From Pestalotiopsis fici W106-1 (Eukaryota; Ascomycota; Sordariomycetes; Amphisphaeriales; Sporocadaceae), in contig NW_006917097.1 of NCBI RefSeq assembly GCF_000516985.1, positions 3,014,593 to 3,078,592 on the forward strand: DNA of 64,000 bases, in the 5' to 3' direction. This document shows positions 23,115 through 36,552 of the stretch, in pieces. Made by a program: the position numbers and the translations under genes. Each line of letters opens with the position of its first letter. Positions within the stretch are counted from its first letter, which is position 1. The notes beneath the pieces are model-generated. The model did no database searches. It was not told the DNA's origin and saw nothing but the letters and a program-made list of their open reading frames with translations.

Positions 23115-25115
23115 TCATAGAATACCACCCCACATGCCCGGGCCGCCGAGGCCGCCCATGGCAGGGTGAACCGATGGAATGGTGATTGGAAGAATAGATG
23201 CATCCGTCGAGTAGCACATGCGCTTCGAACCATACTCGCTGCAGAGCAGACCGCGCACGTTCTCTTGAAGCGGGCACTCCATCGACGTGGGCCGGCTGCG
23301 CTTGGAGCCGGCCATGGTATTGACCGCATGGAAAGTGAAAGATGAGTTCTGCAGTTCCTGTAGCGCTCGAGCAGCGTCGGCAGCAGTGTCGTCGTTTTCG
23401 CAGCTTGACTTCGCCAGAGGAGTGTCGAGCGACATCTCCATAAGGTCCTTGCCCACCGGGCCGGTGTAGGACTCTGGCGAAGATGTGATGCAGTTCTCTT
23501 CATAATCTTCGCGGACCGAGGCAATGGTAGGTCTCATGCTATACCTCTCACTGCACAGCTTCGCAGAGCGGCATCGCGCCTGTACATCCAATTTGGTTGA
23601 CGGCGCGCTGACCAGCGACGAAGCAGATGAGATTGAGGAAGAGCGTGAGGTACGGGAAGTATCCGAAACCATAGACTCTGGCGAAGAAGCTGTAGAGACT
23701 GAATTGGCAAGCGAAGAACGGCGAGCGGGCTGATAGTAGCTGAGTGGCGACGTGGACAGGGTACCGGGCCATCTCTCCGAGTTTTGTGCAGCACTCGCGT
23801 GCGCCATGGCGAAACCCATTGAGCCCTTGGCACCAAGCAGGCATGACGAGGTACTCGCAGCAGGAGTACCAAGTCCGCTAGACTGAGGTGTGAGGCGCGG
23901 AGTAGGCAGTAAGCCAAGGGCAGGTGCCAGCAGACCTGGTGTGTTGGAAACCTTTGGTGCTGGCTCCATGGTATATGGCACATCATAGCTTCTGGGAGTA
24001 GGGGTAGATTCGTTGGATTCGCTTCCGCAGACACGGCTCCGTTCCCGGGTTGCTGAAAGGAGAGAACGAGGCGACATGACACGGAAATCTCCAGTGGTAG
24101 ATTTGCTCTTGGCCGAGACAATTCCACCAACATTGTCCAGCTCGGGAGTGAGCTGAAGTATAAGATTCTTCCAGTTCTGTACCTCGGCCTCGTGGGAGGG
24201 AGAGCTAATGCCACCGGGTGATGGAGGCTGTGATGGAGTATACTTGAGAACAATGTCAGTCCAACGCTGGAAGACATCATCAGTTATATGAAGCTTCCAG
24301 TTAACAGCCAACAGGAAAGCCATTTCGTTTTGATTAATTTCCTGGGTTGCGAGACCAGAAATCTTGCTCCAAGCACGCGCAGAGTAGTTGCGATCCTGCA
24401 AGTACTTTGAAGCCAAGATCAGGGCGGCCAAGAACATGCGACGCCCGCACTGCAGCGCGCGCCTGGCAAGAACGTCATCGGGCTGCTCCATGGTAAAGTC
24501 GTGCTTGGGAACATGCGGCTTGATCAAAACGAGGTAATACAATGCCACCTGCAGGGTAGAGTAGCTGGTGCGGGAGCGGCGCAGCGTTTCTTGAATGAAA
24601 GTGCGCAACGGCAGCACAGCTCGCTGACCCAATTCAGCGCGGCTAGGAATAGAAGACAGGGGCCAGATCGCTTCTACGATTTGAGTTGATGAATCTGTAT
24701 TGTGAGGTTGAGCGGTTGCCGCTGGGCAGTCAGAGAGTCATCGTTTATGCTTACCGACGAGATTATCGACAAAGTTGACCTTGCGATCGCCTTGGCGGAC
24801 CAAGGTGGGAGGGCATCCGGTCCTGGAAATCGAGCTGGCAGAAGTACGTCTGGGGTTCTGGCGCATATGTTGCGGCACCTGCTGGGCCGATCTTTGAGAA
24901 TACGACTCGGTCCATTCGGAAGAGCTAAAGCGACTGCGGCAAGCATCCAACGAGTCCGAGGTGTAAGCGGAGATGGAAGTATCGTCGGATTGTTGAGAGG
25001 AGGCATCGGAGAAGATCGAGCTCGCAGAGGACGATGCCGTCGAAGCTAGGGAGGTGTTGTAGGGTCCATGGGAGTGGGTGACTGGCAGCGAGTCATCATT
25101 GCTGCGCAGCCTCAT
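23115..25115 (-). CDS. Pho85-type (Pcl) cyclin, 646 aa
   Basis: Two exons: 24755-25115 and 23115-24694 (1941 nt; donor GTAAGC, acceptor ACAG). The Ser-rich N-terminus (1-110) is followed by KVNFVDNLVDSSTQIVEAIW and then the cyclin box (about 150-275) with LRTFIQETLRRSRTSYST, YYLVLIKPH, LILASKYLQDRNYSARAW and LLAVNWKLHI, which is typical of the PCL1/2/5-like subgroup rather than of mitotic cyclins. The remaining 370 residues are a low-complexity Ser/Thr/Pro tail with many SP/TP sites, likely phosphoregulated. Family role: activates a Pho85/Cdk5-type kinase in nutrient or G1 control. The start is the first Met after in-frame stops. The region upstream is unusually long and empty. Confidence 0.85.
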
Positions 25116-27992
25116 TTTCGTTTATGTGGTGGGAGAGAAGAGACTATATTAAGTTCTCAATATAAACCTCCAGTCGCCGCCGAATCGAGTCAACCGATAA
25201 GCTAATAGATCGTGAATATATTTAGTAGTCGAGATGGTTTCGCAACAGCATACGTGCGCTATTGCAAAACAAGAAAGTCGAGTAAGGAAGTAGGCTCTCT
25301 AGCAAAGAACCGACTTTTCACGAAGAATTAGACCGGAGGACGAGACAACGCGGGCGACTGGAGTGATAGTTGTAGAGTTCGCAAGAATCATTGTGTGGCT
25401 GTATGTTTCGATTAAAGAAACATGGATTGGGTAACTGGAGTGGAGGCTGCTAGATCAACATTGAGCTATCCGCCTACCAAACCATGTAATGTCGAGGTTG
25501 TAAGGTGAATTCGGTTGCGCGTATAATGAATGGTAGATAGGAGTGGAGATTTCTGAAAGTAAAGCTGTCGAATATGGTATTACACAAACTGGAACGGGTT
25601 CGGTATGTCGAGTTTTTTTTTGTTTTGCTTTGCTTTGCTAGCGAGGTCGATCGAATGAGTAGTAGTAGTCGGTCGAAGACACTAGGGAGATGTTGTTGCA
25701 ATGCTTCAAACAGGCAGGCAGCGTCAGAGGGTAGGAAGATTATGCAAGGTACGAGCACTACAACCACCGTGATGCCTGTGAGAGCATATATGCAGCTGGG
25801 TGTGAAGGGGAGGAGAGAGGCTCTCTTAAGGGCCGGACTCGACGAGGCGAATCACTGGGCGGAGATGGCCTTTGGGTATGAGTCGTCTGTCGCGTGGTGG
25901 CCTGTACCAAGACAAGACAAGACGCAACAGGTAGGGTACCTAGGGGGGGCAAGGCAGGCGAACAAGGCCACACAAACAGGCAGGCAAGGGCCGAAGTCGT
26001 GTGAGAGTGGTGTGGCAGGGTACCGGGCCTTTGTTAGCAGGTCAGTCAGTCCCGTCAGTCAGCTCCCAGTCTCGGGGGGGGGATGATGACTATGACTCTT
26101 TCCTCCCTCCTGGTAGGTGGCGAAGGCTACCTAACCGACTAATCCCGCTGGGCTTGGTTGGCTGAAGTGGAGTAGGCAAAGTGTCTGCTTTTGGGCTGAG
26201 AGTCCCAGGATGGAGCCACAACAGACACGGCCAAGGGGGGGCGGATCCTGACCGATTTCAGGTTGCCAACTGGTCTTTGCTAGGTGTGAAGGGGCGACAA
26301 CGGAGCTGAGAATAGGCCAAGTGTCTCGCAGGTGTCCACCAGAGAGGAAAAGAGGTAGTGAATGATGACTGATGGCTTGAATTGCTGGAAATGCCCGGAA
26401 TGACTGACTGAATTGAACTCAGGATTTTGTCACACGCCGTGGCAGCCTGAAATGGTAGCTTTGTGCAAATCAAACCGTGGCAGGTGAACAAAGAAGGACT
26501 AGGGACGAGTGAAATGACTGATAATTAGGGAAAAAAGAGGATTGATGTTGGAATCTAGGCAGAACAACACAAACGACGACACGAAAAACCCGAGGAAGTC
26601 GCAATGCAATTTCTTCAACGTCGAGGAGAGAATTGGGGGGAAAAGGACTCCTTAAGGCTGATCCTGGCCGTGTGCGGAATTGTTTGTTCTTTGTGTAAAG
26701 AAAATAAAAGTGTTGAATGATCGGTCTACCAGTAAAGTAGTAGGTTGTGTCTTGGAAATTGGTACGAACAACGTGGTGATCGACGGCCAAAAAAAGAATA
26801 TGAGAGGAGATGGTTGGTAATATCTTCCCGCTACTATCTTTGTCGCTGAGAGAACAAATCAATGTCACTACAGACGATATAGAGTTCACAGAGAAGACTC
26901 GAGTTGGGCAAACGTAATCAACTCAAAAAAGAGATATGAGATAGATGTAGTAGTAGTCGAATTCAAGCCGCCCAGTAGTAGTAGATGCAAGAGTAGACAG
27001 ATTTGGGTGAGCATGTAAAATAGACACACGCACACGCCACAACGCTCTTTTCTTAGCACGCACTTTTTTTCGAAGCTGCTTCTGATGATGGATGGGGTGT
27101 ATATCAAAGAGTAGTCAGATCGAGTTGGGGGGGAAACCTTAAAACCAAAGTAGCGCAAAGAATAACTGTAGTATATCGGAACTCTTTAGCACAACTTTCT
27201 TGTCGACAAGTTTGCCGTACTCTAGATCTTAGATTCGAACATGGTGGCGGCGTTGTTCGATTAGAGAGGAGAAACCGGGGGCGACACGGGCTGGGGGGAA
27301 GGACATCGGGCGAGTTTTGAATAATCGAGACATCCCATTTTTTTTCTTTCCTTCTTTGCTCTCTTCCTTGTCTGGGCATTGGACACCCAGCTACACACTA
27401 GGTATCGGAGTGGACCAGTCAAGTTCTGACGGTCAAATGGGAGGGGGCACCGGCAACAAGCCTGTGGAGGAGGGGGGGGCCAGTCATGATTGGACAAATG
27501 GGGATTTTGGTGCGCGTCTTGTCTGTCTGATCACTGGGTGTGAAGGAAGAGAGCTGTGATTTCTCGGGCCACCTAAGCACAAAACTGGACTGGAGCTGGT
27601 AAGAGCCAGCTAATTGTGCATACCGACTTTACATTAGCGAACCGGCAGGGGCTCAATCTGACCAACCAGCGACTTGACGGGCTAGGCGGAAATGCAGCCA
27701 GCGAACACTGTACATGGTGGTAATGACCAAGCCGTGATTGGACAGACTTGCTTGGGCGAGCTGGTAAAACTGTATCAATGAGAGACTATTCACTGTCCAC
27801 TTGGCGGTTGGCGTCGACATTTTAGTGCATTTTATGTAAGGTTTCTGGAGGCTGGGGCAGCAGCGCGTACTACCTATGTACACCCACGATATACACAGTA
27901 CAGCCACTCGGCTTTTCTCATGTTGAACCCCCCATGCATCGTCATCATCAAGTGCATCAAGTCTGTAGTATATACTACCACTGCATGACCAC

Positions 27993-28009
27993 AGTAGTAG
28001 TAGTAGTAG
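27993..28009. repeat. (GTA)n microsatellite
   Basis: About five to six AGT/GTA units. Confidence 0.85.
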
Positions 28010-31000
28010 CACTTGACATCCAGATGCGGCCTGGTAGCCCCGTCTTTACACACACTGCTGCTGGCCGCTGTGAAGCCATCGTCTATGCTCTTTTACCGCC
28101 CAATCTGTTTGGAGTCTTTCCACAGAGCCTCTGACTGCTGGAGTTCGGACAAGATACAGGCAATGTACCCATGTAATGAGAATAGTGCATCGTGCTTGCG
28201 CCGCTTATCAAGATGCACCTACCAAACCAAATGCACGGCATCCAAAAAAAGAGAACACTGGCAAGAGCCTCTCTGGTATTATTAGTTTATCCAAACAACA
28301 AATACAGATTTTGACAGAACAAATGGAAGGAGGAGGCAGTCGCAAACTCGCCGTACCCCCAATACTCGACATCAATCACACAAACCCCTACATCAAGTGG
28401 AACACACACTTGCAACAACCACGCATTTGTTTCTATCTACTATCATCAATGACTGAAAATGACCTTCATTTCATACCGAGAGATGCGGGTTTGGCTCGGC
28501 CAGTTGCAGACCTCGCATATACTTTTTTCTATTCAACGCCATGAGGGCCCGGAAATCTCAAGGTTCATAGCACTCCACTCCACACGTGGCTCTGTTTGCA
28601 GCCACAGCTAAATTGCATACAAAGCATACCTACTACGTATATCGTATTTCCACCATGCCCTTGTCTGCTACTCTCATGAGACTTGTGAGGGCAGGCAGGT
28701 CGCCCAGCAACCTGGCATAGCAAAGTTTGGGTCCATGAATATCTTCACCTTCCACTGAGTCAAGATTTTCGGAGCGGAAGATCAAATCGCGACAATGGCG
28801 AGGGCCCGACAGGCGGGAAGCCGGACAGTCATACGGCAGGTCTACTAGCTTAGACGCAGTAATCATGCTCGACATTACCAGTCTTGCCGGTCATTTCAGC
28901 GCAACAGCTGATGAGCCCACCTAGCTCCAGACTCATTTACCTCAGCAAATGAAACGATATTGGCTTTGCACCTACCACCATCGGAACATTCACAGTGATA
29001 GCAAATTGATGGGTTTCCGATCTTGCCTGGCCTCGATACATCTAGATTCGTGTTGGTTGCGCTCGGCTCCAACTCAATCTCCAAGGTTACTGCACTACAG
29101 GGAATGCGCCAAGTACTTGAAATCAACTTTGACTGCATACTACTATTGAGTACACGCACACACGGCACTGACGGTAAGCACCGAACCGTGCTCGTATTGC
29201 CGAGACGAGACGAGACGAGACCAAACCAGACCTGGCCACCAAAGTATTCGCAATCGCCATCGACCCCGCGATTTCATTCAACTGCCAGCTGTTCATCTTC
29301 CTTGTACCGAGTGAGCAGAGAGGCGATTTACAACGTAGGTATTGCGCTGTGGCTTTGTTTGCCCAGCGCTCCCGAAACTTTGAACAAGGGCACCACGCAA
29401 GAATCACGTATTCTTCTAGATTACAATCTCCCATTCGGAAATGTCCCCATCAATGCTTGCCACTGGACCCTGACATTCCTTCCGTTGCGTCGCCTTTCAG
29501 TTGAACAAGGGAAGGATGCGAACAAAAATCGTCGATGGGTTTTGAATCACAGCCGGCCTACGTATTCTTTGCGCGCGTCTTCTTCATGTCGACAAAAGCA
29601 CACAGCCTGGCAGCTGGATTGCGCAGAGTTGCAATATGGAGCCAGCCTCCAACCAGAGCGTCAGGCACTGTTTCGTGGCATGTATGGTCCGTAGGCTGTG
29701 ATCACCACCTACTGGGTGTACAAGGTAGCGTAGGTACTTGGCCATCTCCGGAGATGGGGTACTCCGCTAGTCGGCGGCGCCTCGGAATTGCGTCAGCTCA
29801 TCTTAGAAGGCTACATTGTTGCGTGGCTCATCGCTGTATCGGCCGCATACTTGTTACGCAGCACTGACCCAGGCCAGGCCATCCAATTCCCTGAGATTGG
29901 CTGTCATTTTACGGGCGGGCGCTGCACGAAAGCATATGCTGCTACAATTCGTCAATGATACACTGCCTCAATACTGGACATCTCCAATGTAGGAATGTGC
30001 GCGCGACGGATGCATTCAAACGTGCTTCGCTTCCTGCATCTCTGGTCTATTCTACACGTGCTTGGACACCAAAATAAACCCAAAACGATCAAACGGGAGC
30101 CCACAGTAAGAGGGCATCGCCGTGTTTTGAAGATACCAATATGGTATAAATTCCAAGCGGGCGTTTTGCCAGAGCAAAGACCTAAATTTGAACATGATAC
30201 AGCTCATGGCGATCATGCTGGCCCCGAAATACCTTGGCAACTTGTTTTTCTCGGTTTGCTTGGGGCAACCCAGCATGTCGCACAAAACACGCTGCAATAC
30301 AAAATGGCGTTCATCAGATTGTGACGAACAGGTTTGCATATTTTGCCTGCCAGGAACGATATTTTGCCCCTCTACAATTCCTTTTCATGAATCATGGTGT
30401 CAATCAAGGTACTCGGGGGCCAAAAAAACGTAGCTGTGACGCGACCGACAATCGTATCCTTGATGGAAGAAGTCTCCAGCAGAGAGTGAATGTTCGCGAA
30501 CATGAGCCACCGAAAAGTCTCTCACGGGAGACAGGCAGGCAAGGCAGGGGCTAGCTGCTTCTTGTTCGCCACAGCCTTCTGATAACACGGTAGTTTGTAG
30601 TACTTCTGCCTGTTGAAACTGCGCTCCGTGTCTGTCCAGGTCGCCGCAGCTACCGCAATCAACAACAAAATACCCGCCCTCTCTTTTTGTGGCCGTGGCA
30701 ACGAATGAGAGGGCGTTTGGGCCTGGACGAATTACAATTATTGCCTCCATGCGGAAGGGATCGTGTTGGAAACAATGCAACAGAATACTTTGCGTGTGGA
30801 TGTTTTAAAGCATTTGCATTAAGATAAATTAATGAAAGTATAGTTCTTTAGGGAGAGTTCACCAGGTGCAGCAGCCAGCTTCTTGCGCAGACTTGCCAGC
30901 GCCCATTGTGTTGTGTTGCACGACAAGCATGATGGGAGGACAATATCCTGGTTGTTACACTTGAACAAAGTCCCCCAAAAGATGGTTTGAATTATTGGTT

Positions 31001-32378
31001 GTTCGTGCATTAATATCATATTGTTGAGGTCATACAGCCTTTTTTTTAACATTTGGTATCATCATTCATCTCAGCCCAACGGCTTACAGAACTGAAATGC
31101 CAATATGTACGGGCATGCATGGCACGCGCCAAAAAGGTCGCTGGTCATGCATCCATTGCAACCCTCAAGCAAAAACATTCGAGGCTACATATTTGAAAAT
31201 CATCATCATTAGCAACAGTCAATCAATGACATTGAGCTATCTTTGCCATCATTGCCCAAGGCAGATAGAGATATTCTAGAAGTGCGCAATCGCAACAGGG
31301 TGAGTCAACATGGTCTCTCCGTCTCGGCCTTGATCTTTTTAGAATCTTCACGAAAGTACTATAGGCCTTGCTCGGGCGAAATCGGAGCGCTACAACAAAA
31401 CCATTCCTTCAATATACTGTGTACCCAGTGACGCATTTTCGGGGCGAGGGATCATACATGGCAAAACGACGCAATATGGCGTTCTCCGTAGATAGGAAAG
31501 GTCTAATGGGGCCTTGCTGCCCAAAAAGGGTGCTGATGCAAAATTGTCTTGTCATAGGTTATGACTGGATTTGTTCTCTTTCCCTCGCCGAATGCGTTTC
31601 TTACGATTGTGGCATGACAAACACGTCTTTGCTCACGGGACATTTCTGACAAGAGGAGATGGAAAAATCTCAAAAGCAAACATGACTGAACTGCACGTCA
31701 TCAGGACAAAGAAAGGAAAAATGAGCCACTCGGCATCCTTCCAGAGAGAGCCCATCTGAACTTGTCCCGTCTGGTCTTTTTTAGATAGGATCTAGTTCTA
31801 TACGATTTAGAGTCGTCTGGACCCATCGTATGGTGTATCTTGGGGTTGTGGCTACCTCTAATTGTCTTTGCCGCGCGGGTCCGCACTCTTTGGACTGACC
31901 AAGCTGGCTGACTATACGCCCGCGCTAAAGGGAAACGAGCTGAACAGAGGCCCAGAAGTGGCGATTATTTGTCTTTGAGCCGATAGATCACAAGACCCTT
32001 TTCCCAACTCTCGTAATGTCCAGTCGACTGCCTAGGCCGTGGCCTGGTCAATCTGGGGAACGGGGGAGAAAAAAGGACTCCATCTTGAAGCGCTCTGGTT
32101 GCCTCTACGGTGACATATTTGAAAGGGCTGCGGTCTCAACCGAGCAGGCATAGGCAGAATAGCGCGGATAGATGAAAGAAGGTAGAATCTAGATTCCCAG
32201 ACTGCTGCATGTTTCTCGTCGCACTCGCCGGCGCGCACCAGGGGGGGAAGAGGGAGGGGGTCATTTCCATTCCTCCTCTCTCCAACCCCACACTAACCCG
32301 AGCCCCGAAGCCAAGGAAACTGGACAGTCATCCAAAAAAGACTACAGAGTACTGCCACCTTGCCAAAGCATGGACATA

Positions 32379-32400
32379 ACACACACACACGCACGCACAC
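32379..32400. repeat. (CA)n microsatellite, interrupted
   Basis: Alternating CA units interrupted by GCACG. Confidence 0.85.
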
Positions 32401-34104
32401 AACACTGCCCCCTTCAAGCCAATGAGGCCGCTTGACACATTGCGGTAAGCATGAGTAAAAGAAGATAGCAGACTGGCCAGCCGCAATGGTAAACTGAGCG
32501 GGGTGACTTTCTTTCTTTGACCATCGGCTTTTTTCCATAGGGAATCCTACCAATACAGCCAACTTTCAATTTGGTGTGGGAGGTTAGGACAAGCCCGAGA
32601 CAGAATTGCGTATGCAGTGTCACTTTTTGTTTTCAATATCATTTCGATATAATCATTTGCAAATAGGCCTCCAGCACCAAAGGTCCACACGAAAGAATAA
32701 GAGAAGGAGAAACGAGAAAGCCCCAGCCCAGTAGGCGCAGTCACTATAGAAAATCTATTTTGCAAGACAGACGATTTGACCTCTTGGCCCGCCCCCCTCC
32801 CCGGACTCCGGTGAAGCATAACAAACCGCGGCCCGCGACGATCGTGGTTCAGTACTTGAAATATGAACTACTACTGATCTGAAAAGATACTGCCCACTCT
32901 AGCACTGCCCTTTTCAAAGCGTACACATGACCACAAGGCGCCTTGCCATTTAGTCTTCTTTGCTTTTCTTCGGACCCTCGCACGAGGCAGAACAAGTCCA
33001 TACGTGAAATCATGTCTTTTTTTTGGGATCCAAGCCGTGGCAAGAAGGGGGAGTGAGGGGGAGGGAAAGGGAGGCTTGCATCACACGATGGCCGGCGCCC
33101 CGGCTGTTCCTTGATGACAAACATGGTCTCTTTTCCCCCACCTCTCTCTCTTCTCTCTGGCCGTCTCGTCTACCAACGGAGTATCACGGTTGGGGTCGGC
33201 CAGCGTCAGCTCACGTTTTCTTTTGCTTTGCCGCGGGGTCCCTCCCCTTTCGGTTCATTTGATTACATACATAGTGTGTTCAAACATGGTGACTTGGGGG
33301 GATAGCGGGACTTTGAGGATACTCATGGCCCGCTGGCTGGCTTACATGATGACAAGAGGACTGACTAAACATCCTTCCTACGGCGAGATCCTCTAGAGAT
33401 CCCATCCAAATGGGGGGAGTTAGTCTCAAAAGTACGTATAAGGCCTTTGATCACGCTCGAGCGGAATGCCCATAGCAGCAGCAGAAGCAGCTAGATGAAA
33501 TCGCCCGAAAGCCAAAAGAACCCGCAATGTGATCCTAGTGGTCACTAATGAGTGCATTGCAAACAGGCATGGTGATCCTTCTGCTTTTTCTCTAAACAGA
33601 CTGCCCCTCTATGTACGTAGGTGTGTATGTCTATGTGTGTGTAAGTGCTCGCCAAAAAACTGTGCCACGATGAATCGCGGGGATTCATCCTTTCGGATCG
33701 CGTTTGACCCAGCTATCAATCCCCTCCCCAATAGGCAACCAAGTGCAGATTCAGCGCAGAGACTTTTTGCCATGGAGTAATAAACCCTGATATTTTTCTT
33801 CCTTGTGACATCAAGAATCCATTTGCCATATCGAGCGTGTCATATCAATCCACAAAAGGAAGCATCAACACAGATCTTTCTAGAAGCCGTGCCTAAAAGC
33901 TTAAAATCATGATTAGGCAGAGTTGAGATTTGCATGATCCTTCTGGGCGACGATTCGGATCCCACTACATGTACGTACACTGACTTGCGAGGTTTCATTT
34001 TTTAAGCTCTAAACTGTATTGCAACCTCGTCGTCCCTCCATTCTTTGCTTTTACCCCCCTCCTCCAAATCTGACAGGATCTGTGTTGGTGGGTTGCAGGA
34101 CTAG

Positions 34105-34124
34105 GCAGCAGCAGCAGCAGCAGC
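34105..34124. repeat. (CAG)n microsatellite
   Basis: Six CAG/GCA units in non-coding sequence. Confidence 0.85.
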
Positions 34125-36552
34125 GGGCAGGCAGATCTCCCCAGTTTCATAGTAATATCAAAGAAATATGCAAGGAAATGGAAGGAAGATACCCACACAA
34201 ACTGTCAAAAAAAGAAAAAAAGCATTTAACATTTTCCGTATCGGCAAAATGGTAGGCTATATCTGTCGAGCCTCGCATAAACAGATAAGTATCCTTTTTT
34301 TTTCTTTCTTATTGCTTTGAGCACTTTTCGCTTTCGAGGCAGATCTTCAAGAGGGCTGAAAGTGCGGCGCCCGCCCCATGTGTGTGTATGCGGGTGAGAT
34401 TGATAAACCACGCCGAAAAAACACGGCCCCCAAACAATATGTACAGAATATGGCCCGTAATGAAACCTTGTGATTATCATATATTGTGGGGGAGACGGGG
34501 GGGAAAAAGCTTTACACCATTGCATCGAAAAGCAGAGATCGATTATTGATAATGCCATCTAGTCTCCATGTCAGCTGACTTTGGTATAAGTGCTGACATT
34601 GCAATTTTCCTGCAGCCGGCTTACTTTTGTAAGAGCTCGGCACCTACTACAACGAGCACCCATGTTTGGACCGGTATTTACTTTATTAGTACATATCACA
34701 AAATAAACAAATTGTCTGAAAATCACATGCAAACATAAAATTAGGTAAGCGTGGCCGTTCTGTCCTTTCACGACATGATGACAAGGCTGTCAGTGTTGTT
34801 GGCAATCATCCGAGCCTCGCCTTCTGTGTCTCCATCAAACATACTAGGTGTTGGGCCCCAAGGCTTTAAGAAGGATATCTGTTGAGAGCCTCGAGGCCAT
34901 GGTTAGCCTTGTCACGCCCGGCTTGAGTCAAGGGCAGTTAATTCTCTATGCCTTCCAAGAATTCAGAATTGAGGATCGTGATGATGCTTTTGTGGCCACA
35001 AGACATTTGTAATTGCTTCTGGCGTGTACGACCATGTCAAGATATCTAGATGCGCTGTGCGTATTCATCAAATGGGGAAGAGCCAGCTATATGATCTCAT
35101 AGCCTCGTTCATATCGGTCTTGTCTTGTCTTTTTCAAAGAACTGTCTTAGCCAAACAGGTAAACAGATAATTCTGGGAAGAATCAAGCAGAGATCAAACG
35201 GGCAATAAATGAACCAGTAGTAAACGAATATCAAGAATCAAAACAGACAGAGCAACTGCAAACCAAAATAAAACTTCAATATTGTAGTACCCAAAATGCC
35301 ACTTCCAAGTGGCAAAGGAGGTATCAGCCCCAAAGGTACCTTCTTCCTCCTCGTCCCGGTCACCATCCAGGATGGATCACGGGTGTGGCTATCTGTCCCT
35401 GAGACCTCTGGTCTGGTGCCGGAGAGCATAAATAGACTGTTTGATCTGCCTTGGTTCAAAATCGGATGACAAGGCAGCGCAAAAAACTGCAAAAAGAGGG
35501 CTTCTTTGAAATCCCAATATTTGGGGATGCCCGTCCCGATTTCCAACTGGTGATTATGAAATCAAAACCCAAATCTTCTACCTCAATGACTGTTACCAAT
35601 CCTTGGTACCTTTGATCACTGGACCGTAATGACGAGATCGCTTGTTGGTTGAGCAGGCTCCAGACTGCTGCCTCTCGGTGACAGGCAGAACTCTTTGGTA
35701 TGGCTGTTATCCGCCACCACAGTGCCATGCGATTCTGTTCAATGAGTCAGTATCTGGGCAGTCAAGGTAATATTCGGATGACGTCTGATCAAGTGTACAC
35801 TCAACGGCTGGGCGACTCACCTTGCTAGATTGATAGCTTACTCAAGTCGGACATGAACATGATGCCCGAATCTGGCATCGATTGTGTTTTGGGACTGGAT
35901 TTTGAGTCATGGGTACGTCTTTCCAGGATGTGGCCTCTGCCTTCGGTCGAGCTTGACTTTTAAATTCATTCAACTGACCAAATTTGGTTCGTGCCTCCTG
36001 ACTACAGGATGACGCAGAGTTGCCGTATTCTGGAATGCTATTATCTTGTTTGAATGATCCAACTCGAATCACAACTGCAAAACTATGACTAGGCTTCTGT
36101 AGAGGAGTTCCGGAAAACACAAAAGCCCTGAACGCCGGGTGCGGCAATCAAACATGCAACACCTGAGCTGAATTTGTTCTCATGCGTCAACAGTGTCGGG
36201 AGATTTAAATGTATGCATTCCATCCTTCGCGTGCGTGAAAATGGCGATACTTGTTCTGAGTTTGAGCTATATGAGACGAACATAGACAGGCTGCAGAAAG
36301 CACAAGAAGACACAATGTAAACTCGTCAGTGCGGATGAAGCTGTTTCGCAAGACCATAAGCACCAGTAGCGCGGCATCAAAGTCGTCTTATTTCGTCCTA
36401 CTTCGCCAAATATTCATGCCTCGAAGCAAGACTAGACATACAGAAACTGATTTCCCAACCCAAGTTGCTTTTGTGAAAATTTGATTTTGTCATAGGCATC
36501 TCCTCCAAACCCTAAATCAAGCAAATGCAAAGCTGCTTACTTCGCTGCACCC

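Larger units (their letters stand above)
25116..36552. other. 11.4-kb gene desert between the Pcl cyclin and SUB2
   Basis: No protein-coding gene, tRNA, rRNA or transposon that I can recognise lies in this span. The first 2 kb or so are pyrimidine-rich on the minus strand and could be a long promoter or 5' UTR of the cyclin. Open frames such as 25574-26086 (+), 29023-29694 (+, non-ATG start) and 35238-35728 (-) lack domains, splice partners and coding-like composition. Simple repeats occur at about 27993-28009, 32379-32400 and 34105-34124. The base composition does not look like AT-rich, RIP-mutated DNA. Confidence 0.5.

Noticed and set aside
29023..29694. 223-codon open frame on the plus strand in the desert
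   Set aside because: It begins at a non-ATG codon, has no domain and no splice context.
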